This document shows positions 7,960 through 15,711 of a DNA stretch of 64,000 bases, piece by piece. Within the stretch, counting starts at the first letter, position 1, and each line of letters starts with the position of its first letter. The stretch lies in NCBI RefSeq assembly GCF_900105005.1, contig NZ_LT629748.1, positions 2,108,001 to 2,172,000 of the forward strand. The letters are read 5' to 3'. The notes under the pieces are model-generated. The model did no database searches, was not told the origin of the DNA, and saw only the letters and a program-made list of their open reading frames with translations. The stretch comes from Halopseudomonas litoralis. Lineage in GTDB: Bacteria; Pseudomonadota; Gammaproteobacteria; Pseudomonadales; Pseudomonadaceae. Made by a program: the position numbers and the translations under genes.

Positions 7960-8051
7960 ATGATGCAACATGAGACGACCTGAAACAACAAAGCCCGCAC
8001 GGGGCGGGCTTTGTAGGGTGGTTATGATGCAACTTGAGACTACCTGAAACA
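7960..8051. repeat. 28-bp direct repeat pair between int and the tRNA
   Basis: Copies at 7960-7987 and 8024-8051 match at 26 of 28 positions (both begin ATGATGCAAC and end CCTGAAACA). They flank a terminator hairpin, and the second copy ends six bases from the tRNA CCA end. Repeats here are expected to be integrase or excisionase arm sites, but a duplicated insertion joint is also possible. Confidence 0.7.
7990..8012. terminator. Terminator hairpin downstream of tRNA-Pro
   Basis: AAAGCCCG pairs with CGGGCTTT around a short loop, giving T-rich sequence on both strands. It can end the leftward tRNA-Pro transcript before it enters int. Since it lies on the prophage side of the attachment site, the element would be supplying the tRNA terminator. 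Confidence 0.75.
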
Positions 8052-8057
8052 TGCAAT

Positions 8058-8134
8058 TGGTCGGAGCGACTGGAATCGAACCAGCGACCTTCTCGTCCCG
8101 AACGAGACGCGCTACCAGGCTGCGCTACGCTCCG
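8058..8134 (-). tRNA. proT: tRNA-Pro (anticodon CGG)
   Basis: A complete 77-nt cloverleaf on the minus strand: acceptor stem CGGAGCG pairing with CGCTCCG, D-loop with GCGCAGCCTGGTAGCGC, anticodon loop TTCGGGA giving CGG, T-loop GGTTCGATTCC, and encoded CCA at 8058-8060. Its 3' end faces the integrase, so this gene is the attachment site of the P2-like element, and the tRNA is rebuilt intact at the junction. The gene symbol is a guess. Confidence 0.97.
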
Positions 8135-8256
8135 TATTCGTGATGCGGCATTTTACATAATCGTTGCTTTTTCACAAGAGGATTATGGAAATTTTCTTTT
8201 GCTGCCCGGTGCTTAGCCGGATTTTCACCCTGCCCGATCAAGCTCTCAGCCAAGTC

Positions 8257-8294
8257 AAAAAAAACCCGTCGCGGCAACACCGGGACGGGTTCTT
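8257..8294 (-). terminator. Intrinsic terminator of grxD
   Basis: On the minus strand AACCCGTC pairs with GACGGGTT, and the hairpin is followed by a run of T residues (A run on the plus strand from 8257). It lies just past the grxD stop codon. Confidence 0.88.
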
Positions 8295-8309
8295 GCCGTG
8301 CCGCTGGAC

Positions 8310-8627
8310 TCAGTCTTCGACTGCTGCCGAAACCATGGTCGCCAGCTCTCCGGAATCGAACAGCTCCTGGATGATATCGCTGCCGCCGACCAGCTCACCG
8401 CTGATCCACAGTTGCGGGAACGTTGGCCAATTGGCGTATTTCGGCAGTTCGGCACGGATGTCCGGATTCTGCAGAATGTCCACGTAGGCGAACTTCTGGC
8501 CGCAGCTCATCAGCGCCTGCACCGCCCGCGCGGAGAAACCGCACTGGGGCGCGTTCGGCGCTCCTTTCATGTAGATGAGAACCGGATGGGTAGTGATTTG
8601 CTCTTGAATGGTTTCAATGGTGCTCAT
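8310..8627 (-). CDS. grxD: Monothiol glutaredoxin Grx4 family
   Basis: Encodes 105 residues, the usual length of single-domain CGFS glutaredoxins. The signature CGFS is at residues 29-32 (APQCGFSARAVQAL), with the family's WPTFPQLWISGELVGGSD segment near residue 70 that forms the glutathione-binding groove. Proteins of this family carry a bridging [2Fe-2S] cluster, often with BolA partners, and take part in iron-sulfur delivery and iron sensing. A BolA-family gene is present at 55542-55856. Monocistronic, with its own terminator. Confidence 0.95.
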   Translation of the reverse strand: MSTIETIQEQITTHPVLIYMKGAPNAPQCGFSARAVQALMSCGQKFAYVDILQNPDIRAELPKYANWPTFPQLWISGELVGGSDIIQELFDSGELATMVSAAVED

Positions 8628-8858
8628 GGAGGGTCCTCAATGACGTTGGTTGCCCGAAATGCGGCCAGTGTACCGCAAACTCCGGCGCCTTGCGCAATGA
8701 CTGGCGCCGGGAAACTGAGCTGATTTGCGTTGCAGCGGATTTTCCCTATAAGATCCCTGCTTCTCACTTTTTCGGATATGGCTTTTACCGGTCGTCAGGT
8801 CACGGTAAGGCCCACTGTTTCCGGTCGACAGCCGACCGATGTAACCAGGTAGCACAAC

Positions 8859-9764
8859 ATGACTGTACGGCATTTTCTCTCGTTGATGGATTGTACCCCG
8901 GCAGAACTGGCTGGACTGCTGAAACGCGGCATCGAGCTCAAGTCTCTGCATCGTCAGGGGGTCATCTACGAGCCGTTGAAGAACCGTGTGCTGGGCATGA
9001 TCTTCGAGAAGGCCTCCACTCGTACTCGGGTGTCCTTTGAGGCCGGCATGATTCAGTTGGGCGGTCAGGCCATCTTCCTGTCGCCGCGCGACACCCAGCT
9101 GGGCCGTGGCGAGCCGATCGAAGACAGCGCCCGGGTGCTGTCGCGCATGTGCGATGCGGTGATGATCCGAACCTTCGCCCATGCCACCCTGGAAACCTTT
9201 GCTGCCCATTCCCAGGTGCCGGTGATCAATGGTCTGAGCGATGACCTGCACCCTTGTCAGCTACTGGCCGACATGCAGACCTTTCTGGAGCATCGCGGCA
9301 GTATCAAGGACAAGGTCGTGACCTGGATCGGTGATGGCAACAACATGTGCCACAGCTACATCCATGCAGCCATCCAGTTCGATTTCCAATTGCGCATTGC
9401 CTGCCCTGAAGGCTTTGAACCGGATCAGGTATTTCTCGACAAGGCCGGCGAACGGGTTACTCTGGTACGCGACCCCAACGAGGCAGTGGCGGGTGCCCAT
9501 CTGATCAGTACCGATGTATGGGCATCAATGGGCCAGGAAGACGAGGCCGAGGCGCGCATGCAGCGCTTCGCCCCCTATCAGGTCAACCCGGCGATGCTGG
9601 ATCGCGCCGACGAGTCGGTGCTGTTCATGCATTGCCTTCCGGCCCACCGCGGCGAGGAAGTCTCCGCCGAACTGATGGATGATCCGCGCAGCGTGGTCTG
9701 GGATCAGGCGGAAAACCGCCTGCATGCCCAGAAAGCACTGGTTGAATTCCTGCTGACTGCTTGA
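8859..9764 (+). CDS. argF: Ornithine carbamoyltransferase (anabolic)
   Basis: Encodes 301 residues. It transfers the carbamoyl group to ornithine to make citrulline in arginine synthesis. The carbamoyl-phosphate loop STRTR is at residues 53-57, HPCQLLAD lies near residue 130, and the ornithine loop and catalytic Cys are in HCLPAHRG near residue 255. The short length without an N-terminal extension fits the Pseudomonas anabolic enzyme. An ABC ATPase gene follows after 10 bp, as in P. aeruginosa. Confidence 0.96.
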   Translation: MTVRHFLSLMDCTPAELAGLLKRGIELKSLHRQGVIYEPLKNRVLGMIFEKASTRTRVSFEAGMIQLGGQAIFLSPRDTQLGRGEPIEDSARVLSRMCDAVMIRTFAHATLETFAAHSQVPVINGLSDDLHPCQLLADMQTFLEHRGSIKDKVVTWIGDGNNMCHSYIHAAIQFDFQLRIACPEGFEPDQVFLDKAGERVTLVRDPNEAVAGAHLISTDVWASMGQEDEAEARMQRFAPYQVNPAMLDRADESVLFMHCLPAHRGEEVSAELMDDPRSVVWDQAENRLHAQKALVEFLLTA

Positions 9765-9774
9765 CGGTAACCCG

Positions 9775-10881
9775 ATGTCCGATATTGTTCTAGAGCTGAA
9801 TACCCTCGCCTGCGGCTATGGCGGACACAAGGTGGTGCAGGATCTGAGCATCCATCTGCGCGCCGGCGATATCGGCTGCCTGCTCGGCCCTTCGGGCTGC
9901 GGCAAGACCACCACATTGCGCAGCATTGCCGGTTTCGAACCGATCAGCGATGGGGAAATTCGTCTGGGCGGCAGGTTGCTGTCGAGCCAGACGCATAACG
10001 TACCGCCGGAACAACGGCGGATCGGTATGGTCTTTCAGGACTACGCCCTGTTTCCACACCTGACGGTGGCGCAGAACATCGCCTTCGGCATCAATAAGCA
10101 TCCCAAGCGCAAACAGATCGTGGGCGAATTGCTGGAGCTGGTCAAACTCGGCAAGCTGGGCCAGCGTTATCCGCATGAGCTGTCTGGCGGCCAACAGCAG
10201 CGGGTGGCCCTCGCCCGGGCTCTGGCGCCTGAACCCGAGCTGCTGTTGCTGGATGAGCCCTTTTCCAATCTGGATGGCGAGTTGCGTCGCCGCCTGTCCG
10301 GCGAGGTGCGCGATATCCTCAAGGCGCGTGGAACCAGCGCCATGCTGGTGACCCATGATCAGAGCGAGGCCTTCGCCGTGTGCGACCAGGTCGGCGTGCT
10401 GCGCGAGGGCCGTCTGCAGCAGTGGGATACGCCCTATAACCTGTACCACGAGCCGGCCACGCCTTTCGTCGCCAGTTTCATCGGTCAGGGCTATTTCATC
10501 CGCGGGCAGTTACTGACCCCGGACACGGTACAGACCGAGCTGGGTGTGATTCGCGGCAACCGCGCCTATCAACTCGCGGCCGGCAGTGCGGTGGATGTGC
10601 TGCTGCGTCCCGACGACATTGTCGGCCAGGAAGGCAGCAGTCTGACGGCGATCATCACCGGCAAGGTATTCCTCGGCGCCAGCACCCTGTACCGCCTGCA
10701 GTTGCCCACCGGCAGCACGCTGGAAACCATCTTTCCCAGCCATGACGATCACCCCTTGGGCGAAGTACTGGGTATTCGCATCTCCGCCGACCACCTGGTG
10801 GTGTTCGCCGCGCAGGGCAGCGTCAATGTCAGCGCCCAGTTGCCGCTCGAACAGGTGCTGGAGATCAGCTCTTCGTCCTGA
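9775..10881 (+). CDS. ABC transporter ATP-binding protein (Fe3+/spermidine type)
   Basis: Encodes 368 residues. Walker A GPSGCGKTT (about 38-46), signature LSGGQQQRVALARAL, Walker B LLLLDEPFSNLD, and the H-loop THD are all present. The C-terminal 130 residues form a TOBE-like domain typical of FbpC/PotA-class importer ATPases. No permease or binding-protein gene is nearby, so the ATPase must pair with subunits encoded elsewhere or act otherwise. It is probably co-transcribed with argF (10-bp gap). Substrate cannot be told from the sequence. Confidence 0.88.
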   Translation: MSDIVLELNTLACGYGGHKVVQDLSIHLRAGDIGCLLGPSGCGKTTTLRSIAGFEPISDGEIRLGGRLLSSQTHNVPPEQRRIGMVFQDYALFPHLTVAQNIAFGINKHPKRKQIVGELLELVKLGKLGQRYPHELSGGQQQRVALARALAPEPELLLLDEPFSNLDGELRRRLSGEVRDILKARGTSAMLVTHDQSEAFAVCDQVGVLREGRLQQWDTPYNLYHEPATPFVASFIGQGYFIRGQLLTPDTVQTELGVIRGNRAYQLAAGSAVDVLLRPDDIVGQEGSSLTAIITGKVFLGASTLYRLQLPTGSTLETIFPSHDDHPLGEVLGIRISADHLVVFAAQGSVNVSAQLPLEQVLEISSSS

Positions 10882-10957
10882 ATGCCTGGATGCCCGCTTG
10901 GCAAGAGCCTGATGGCCCCGGATAATGATCGCCCCAACCAACCTGACGAGTCGCTTC

Positions 10958-11437
10958 ATGCAGATTGCAAAAAATTCAGTGGTCGAATTCCACTACACCC
11001 TGTCCGATGCCAGCGGAGAAATTGAGAGTTCACGCCAGCATGATCCTGTCCTCTATCTGCATGGTCAGGCCGGCCTGCTTGATGGTCTGGTCGAGGCGCT
11101 GGAAGGTCGCGAAGCGGGTGATGTGTTCAGCATCGATCTGCCAGTCGACAAGGCCTATGGCCCGCGTCAGGAGAATGCCACGCAGAAGGTTCAGGTGAAG
11201 CATCTGCAGGGCGCAAAGAAGTGGAAGCCAGGCATGCTGGCAGTGATCCAGACCGAACAGGGTCCGCGCCAGGTCACTGTGATCAAGGTTGGCCTGTCCC
11301 AGGCCGTGGTGGATTCCAACCACCCGCTGGCTGGCCGCGATCTGACCTTTGACGTGGAAATCCTGTCGGTCCGCGCAGCCACCGAAGAAGAGCTGGCCCA
11401 TGGTCACGCCCATGGCATTGGTGGCCACCAGCACTGA
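10958..11437 (+). CDS. FKBP-type peptidyl-prolyl isomerase, SlyD-like
   Basis: Encodes 159 residues from the ATG at 10958; an upstream in-frame ATG at 10925 adds 11 residues and lacks family support. The N-terminal FKBP half carries an IF (insert-in-flap) chaperone domain, as in SlyD (VVEFHYTLSDASGE ... LHGQAGLLDGLVEALEGREAGD). The C-terminal tail HGHAHGIGGHQH is histidine-rich and could bind nickel or other metals. Expected role: cytoplasmic folding catalyst. Monocistronic. Confidence 0.9.
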   Translation: MQIAKNSVVEFHYTLSDASGEIESSRQHDPVLYLHGQAGLLDGLVEALEGREAGDVFSIDLPVDKAYGPRQENATQKVQVKHLQGAKKWKPGMLAVIQTEQGPRQVTVIKVGLSQAVVDSNHPLAGRDLTFDVEILSVRAATEEELAHGHAHGIGGHQH

Positions 11438-11455
11438 TTAGCGCTGGCAGGCATC

Positions 11456-11502
11456 TTCTACCCGTTTCCGCCCGTTTTTGTACAGGGCGAAAACGGGTAG
11501 AA
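11456..11502. repeat. 18-bp inverted repeat downstream of the SlyD-like gene
   Basis: Arms at 11456-11473 and 11485-11502 pair at 17 of 18 positions around an 11-nt loop; the core is TACCCGTTT. It is not followed by a T run on either strand, so it is not a standard terminator. It may be a processed RNA hairpin or part of the control region of the small gene at 11572. Confidence 0.75.
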
Positions 11503-11571
11503 AAAAGCAACCAAGCATTATTGACAGATAAAGTGTATTATGGTTGTTTTTCCTGCCCAAAGGTGCAATTC

Positions 11572-11781
11572 ATGTCGACCAAACCCGCCGCCAAGATCGT
11601 AGCCAAACCCAAAACCGCCCCCGCCAAACGCAAGGCCGATGCCGCTGTAGCCACCAGCGAATCGATCAATGATCAGATCAGCGCGTTCCTCGCTTCCGGC
11701 GGTGAAATTCAGAGCATCCCCAACGGCACCAGCGGCCAGACCTATGGCAAACCTGCCAGCAAGGCGCCAGCCAAGACCTGA
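11572..11781 (+). CDS. Small basic protein of unknown function, FLxxGGxIQ motif
   Basis: Encodes 69 residues from ATG 11572. The N-terminal 35 residues are rich in Lys, Ala and Pro (KPAAKIVAKPKTAPAKRK), hence disordered and basic. A short ordered segment follows, INDQISAFLASGGEIQSIP. The FLxxGGxIQ pattern recalls the C-terminal part of the Pseudomonas RNA-polymerase-binding protein SutA, but this is a memory-based likeness over about ten residues. The upstream region is AT-rich. A basic tail would suit nucleic acid binding; that is inference. Confidence 0.65.
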   Translation: MSTKPAAKIVAKPKTAPAKRKADAAVATSESINDQISAFLASGGEIQSIPNGTSGQTYGKPASKAPAKT

Positions 11782-11827
11782 ACAGTCTGATCTCGGACGC
11801 AGAACCTGACGGCGGTCTCCACGGAGC

Positions 11828-12319
11828 TTAGCGGCGATTATTGCCCAGCAACTCCAGTTCCTCGCTATAGAGTGAGGTGAGCAGCGCAGTGCCGTCAGCT
11901 GCTACCCGAAAACCACCCCAGCGCGCGTTTTCATACAGCGCCGCCTGCCCCTCCTGAAAGAAGAATGCATTGGGCCCGAGACTAGCTCCACGCACTCCCG
12001 GCCGGATCCGCATGGACACCCTGCCCGGCTCAGTGGTCAGCGCATCGCCCATACCGGCAAAGCTTGTCCGCGATCCCGCGCCCAGTTGCAGGTAGGCATA
12101 TTTCGGCCACTTGCCGTCTTCGGCACGCAGCTGCGCGTCCACCTCGAATCGCAATGCCATGTAGTCTCCCTGCATCAATGAACGCGGGTCCACCGGGGCC
12201 AGACGCAGCAGCACCAGTTGACCGTCGTGCAGAGTCTTTTCATGGTCCTGCACGGCATATACAGCCACTGCCATCACCAGCAACCAGGCGGCGATAATAC
12301 CCACACGCGCCCTGCTCAT
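11828..12319 (-). CDS. GDYXXLXY-domain protein
   Basis: Encodes 163 residues from the ATG at 12319, which overlaps the stop of the DUF4401 gene by four bases. An N-terminal membrane anchor (GIIAAWLLVMAVAVYAV) precedes the family signature QGDYMALRF near residue 50. The rest is probably periplasmic. GDYXXLXY proteins are regularly encoded beside DUF2157 and DUF4401 membrane proteins, as here. Function unknown. A longer in-frame reading upstream overlaps the neighbour and is not used. Confidence 0.88.
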   Translation of the reverse strand: MSRARVGIIAAWLLVMAVAVYAVQDHEKTLHDGQLVLLRLAPVDPRSLMQGDYMALRFEVDAQLRAEDGKWPKYAYLQLGAGSRTSFAGMGDALTTEPGRVSMRIRPGVRGASLGPNAFFFQEGQAALYENARWGGFRVAADGTALLTSLYSEELELLGNNRR

Positions 12320-13368
12320 GACGCTCTCCTCAACGGCGCTATCACCGCTGCGCGCAACACCAGCAGCAACAGACCGCTGGCCGCCAGCAATACGGATTTG
12401 GCCAGCAAGGTGATATGCAGGCTGTAATACAGATCCCCCAGATACAAGACAACACCCATGCCTACCAGCACACACCATAGGCGGTCGCAGGCATGAAATA
12501 CCGCCAGCCACAAGGCTGCACCTATCAGCAACCCGGGGGCCTGAATGCATAACGCAATGAGGACCAAGGCGCCAGCCAGTGCAGCCACCCGAACCGCTAG
12601 CTGCACGTCCCGCAGCAACCGGACCAACGTCGCCAACAGCACGATCGCAGCGCCGGCAGGGTACAGCCACACCAGACGACCGGCGTCCGTTGCCACTGTA
12701 CTCAACCAGGATGCAACATGCGCATAAGGCTGCCCGATAACACCGAGAACCAGCGCCACGAGTGTCGACGCGCCGGCCACAGCCCGAATCAATGCAGCTC
12801 GACGGGACGCAGCCCAACAGGCGCGTGCGAGCCACAAACAGACAGCGACCGCGGCCAGGGCTACGCCGTACAACGACAGCAGCGGGTTGTTGCCTACCAG
12901 TACTGCCAGGCTCACCAGAGCGATCAATGCACAAAAGAATCGATGTGCGGCACCGGCGATGGCCATTAACATGCCGCAGCTCAGCAGCAGGGCCGCCACT
13001 GCCGCGCTTCGCTCATTGGCACCCGTGTGCGGTCCCAGCTCGATAATGGCAAATACCAGCATGGCCTGTCCGAGTAGAGACAACGCCAACCCCAGCTGCA
13101 TCACGAAGGCGCCCGAGCCACGCAACAACCAGATAGCCGACAACAGCAGGATGGCCGCAGCGAGCATGCTGGGGAGCGGGCTGGCGTCCGTCATGATCGT
13201 CCAGGCGCCCAGCAGCATCATTGCCGCAAACCAAGCCGCAATGGCGGACAGGATCATCACATACCACGGCGCATCTTCCTCAAACTGCAGCCGGGCCTGT
13301 GCGTCTGGCTGCAGTACTTGCCGTTGCACCAGCTCGTCCAGCAAGACCTGCTTCCATGGGACGCTCAT
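12316..13368 (-). CDS. DUF4401 membrane protein
   Basis: Encodes 350 residues with about ten hydrophobic segments and an N-terminal cytosolic region (LVQRQVLQPDAQARLQF) resembling the opening of DUF4401 proteins. It overlaps the DUF2157 gene upstream and the GDYXXLXY gene downstream by four bases each, so the three are a translationally coupled operon. The partnership suggests an inner-membrane complex. Function is not known. Confidence 0.85.
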   Translation of the reverse strand: MSVPWKQVLLDELVQRQVLQPDAQARLQFEEDAPWYVMILSAIAAWFAAMMLLGAWTIMTDASPLPSMLAAAILLLSAIWLLRGSGAFVMQLGLALSLLGQAMLVFAIIELGPHTGANERSAAVAALLLSCGMLMAIAGAAHRFFCALIALVSLAVLVGNNPLLSLYGVALAAVAVCLWLARACWAASRRAALIRAVAGASTLVALVLGVIGQPYAHVASWLSTVATDAGRLVWLYPAGAAIVLLATLVRLLRDVQLAVRVAALAGALVLIALCIQAPGLLIGAALWLAVFHACDRLWCVLVGMGVVLYLGDLYYSLHITLLAKSVLLAASGLLLLVLRAAVIAPLRRAS

Positions 13369-14354
13369 ACGCCCTCCTCCCGGTGCCAGCGCTGCAAGCA
13401 GACCGAAACCACGGCACTACCCAGCAGCAGGAACAGCCCCAGAGCCCAGAACTGCACGAAGCCATCGGTACCGTCCAGCAGGCGCGCCAATCCCGCGGCA
13501 AGCACGCCGACCAATGAGTACAGCTGCAAGGCAAGCATCAGCAAGTCGCGCCGCAGCCGCCGATAGATAGGTATGCCCAGTAGATAGGTGGCGCCCAGCA
13601 CGCCCACCGGATAGATCTGCTCTGGATGCCACCAGGCAATCATCGCAGCCAGCGACAGAGCACTGAGCAACCCAGCGCCGGCCAGACGCTGCATGACCCG
13701 GGCTGTCTGCGGTAACCAGCTACTGCGAATCTCGAACAGCAGCAACAGCGCGATATTGAAAACAGCGATACCCATCAACGCCACCAGAGTTGTTGCGCCA
13801 TCCCCGCTGAACCAGCCATTGCCCATCGCCAGATAACGCACCAGCGCCAGGTTGGCGACACCCCAGAACAACACCCAGCAGGCAACCGAGCGTGACAGCC
13901 ATGCCCATGGCAGGATCAGTACCGCCCAGACCGCGAACAGTTGCCAGATATCGGCACCGGTCTGATAGGTCTGTCCGATCAACGCCAACAAACCACCGGT
14001 GGCCAGTGACGCCCCGAGCAGCGCGGCACGATAGGCCAACGAGCCGCTGGTAACAACCAGCGCTGCGCCGGCAAAACCGCTGAGGGCGAGCATTGCCAGA
14101 CCCAGCTTGGCAAACCGGTGCAACTGCTCCCAGTTGAATGCAAAGAAGAAAATCACGCCGAGCGCCAGTAACAGGCAGCCGAAGAAAGCCAACACTCGAT
14201 CAAGGACCTGCAGCCAATGCTGCGCAGTCGGTTGCGGCTGCTCGGGGGCCAGCGCACTATTCAGCTGGCCGGGCGTCAACAGCCCTCGCTCGGTCCAGCT
14301 GAGCAGTTGGTCGCGCCGACGTATCTCGTTCATCAGTTCCATTGGTTCACCCAT
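13365..14354 (-). CDS. DUF2157 membrane protein
   Basis: Encodes up to 329 residues. The N-terminal region (RRDQLLSWTERGLLTPGQ) is the DUF2157 opening; roughly nine transmembrane segments follow, the first FFGCLLLALGVIFFFAF. First gene of the DUF2157-DUF4401-GDYXXLXY operon. The start is uncertain among three close Met codons (14354, 14342, 14333); the first overlaps the end of the upstream MFS gene, so the operon may begin further up. Confidence 0.85.
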   Translation of the reverse strand: MGEPMELMNEIRRRDQLLSWTERGLLTPGQLNSALAPEQPQPTAQHWLQVLDRVLAFFGCLLLALGVIFFFAFNWEQLHRFAKLGLAMLALSGFAGAALVVTSGSLAYRAALLGASLATGGLLALIGQTYQTGADIWQLFAVWAVLILPWAWLSRSVACWVLFWGVANLALVRYLAMGNGWFSGDGATTLVALMGIAVFNIALLLLFEIRSSWLPQTARVMQRLAGAGLLSALSLAAMIAWWHPEQIYPVGVLGATYLLGIPIYRRLRRDLLMLALQLYSLVGVLAAGLARLLDGTDGFVQFWALGLFLLLGSAVVSVCLQRWHREEGV

Positions 14355-15655
14355 ACTTTCAGGCGCTCGGTGAATTCCGGCACAGCCAGGAAGAGATACA
14401 GACTGACCAGTACGTTCAGCACAGAGACCACCAGGAACAGCTGCGGAATACTGATCCCCACCACACCCAGCATCAACATGGCGAACACCGCCGATATCAC
14501 CATCAACAGCGAATTGAGAATATTGTTTGCGGCGATGACTCGCGAGCGTTCACTGTCCCCGGTGCGGGCCTGAATCAAGGCGTACAGCGGCACTATATAC
14601 AAACCGCCGAACATGCCCAGCCCAAGTATGCAGACCATGACTGCCCAGGCGGCCGGCTGCAGTAACAGCTGCAGCCAACCAAGCTGCCCGGCCTGCATAT
14701 CGATGAAGCCCGCACCTCCCCATAGTAATAGCCCGAACAGCGTCAGGCCACAGGCGCCAAGCGGCACCAGACCCAGCTCCACAGTCTTGCGGGACAAGCG
14801 CTCGCAGAGCAGCGAGCCGGCGGCAATACCGATGGAAAAGACGGCGAGAATCAGCGTCACCACGGTTTCGTCACCGCCCAGGTAATCCCGGGTGAAGCCG
14901 GGAATCTGCGCCAGATAGGTCGCTCCGAGAAACCAGAACCAGGAGTTGGCCAGCAACGAACGGGAAACCGGTCTGGATTGCTGCACCAGCCCGAGATGAA
15001 GAATCCGTGCCGATTGACGCAGGATATTCCAATCCAGCTGCAGTCTCGGCAGCGCAGCGGCGGTTGGCGGAATCGCCAGACTGGCGAAAAAACCCAGCAG
15101 GGCCAGGCTGACGACGGCAATAGACACCCAGCTCGCCCACGCCTCGCCCGCCATCAACACACCAGCGAACAGGGTACCGCCGAGAATCGCCAGAAAGGTG
15201 CCCATTTCCACCAGCGCGTTGCCGCCGATCAGCTCCCGCTCCGCCAGATGCAGCGGCAGTATCGAGTACTTCACCGGACCGAACAGTGACGATTGCGCGC
15301 CCATGGCAAACAGCACCACCAGCATCATCGGCAGGCTACCCAGCAGCACGCTGGCGGCGCCCGTCAGCATGATGATGATTTCAGCGAACTTGATCAGGCG
15401 AATCAACACGTGCTTGGGAAATTTCTCCCCGAACTGACCACCCAGCGCGGAAAACAGAAAGAACGGCAGGATGAACAACAGCGCGCTGAGATTGATCAGC
15501 ACATTGGGGTCGGCAGCCACCCCGATCTTGAACAGGATAGCCAGTACCAGCGCCTGCTTGAACACGTTGTCATTGAACGCACCCAGAAACTGGGTGATGA
15601 AATATGGCAGGAAACGCCTGCTGCGCATCAGGCTGAACTGAGACCGCTCAGACAT
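14333..15655 (-). CDS. MFS transporter, LplT-like
   Basis: Encodes 440 residues from the ATG at 15655. The N-terminus (RRFLPYFITQFLGAFNDNVFKQAL) with its GAFNDN motif is typical of the LplT/lysophospholipid branch of MFS carriers. About twelve hydrophobic segments are visible. In E. coli, LplT flips lysophosphatidylethanolamine inward and is paired with the acyltransferase Aas; no such gene is adjacent, so the substrate is unproven. Its 3' end meets the start of the DUF2157 gene. Confidence 0.82.
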   Translation of the reverse strand: MSERSQFSLMRSRRFLPYFITQFLGAFNDNVFKQALVLAILFKIGVAADPNVLINLSALLFILPFFLFSALGGQFGEKFPKHVLIRLIKFAEIIIMLTGAASVLLGSLPMMLVVLFAMGAQSSLFGPVKYSILPLHLAERELIGGNALVEMGTFLAILGGTLFAGVLMAGEAWASWVSIAVVSLALLGFFASLAIPPTAAALPRLQLDWNILRQSARILHLGLVQQSRPVSRSLLANSWFWFLGATYLAQIPGFTRDYLGGDETVVTLILAVFSIGIAAGSLLCERLSRKTVELGLVPLGACGLTLFGLLLWGGAGFIDMQAGQLGWLQLLLQPAAWAVMVCILGLGMFGGLYIVPLYALIQARTGDSERSRVIAANNILNSLLMVISAVFAMLMLGVVGISIPQLFLVVSVLNVLVSLYLFLAVPEFTERLKVWVNQWN

Positions 15656-15711
15656 TGCTGTCACCCTTCCCTTAACCTTCGCTGAAGAATGACAGCATAA
15701 CGGAACAGGCC

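Noticed and set aside
11456..11502. Rho-independent terminator for the SlyD-like gene
   Set aside because: The stem is strong but there is no T run after it on either strand, so it is listed as an inverted repeat only.
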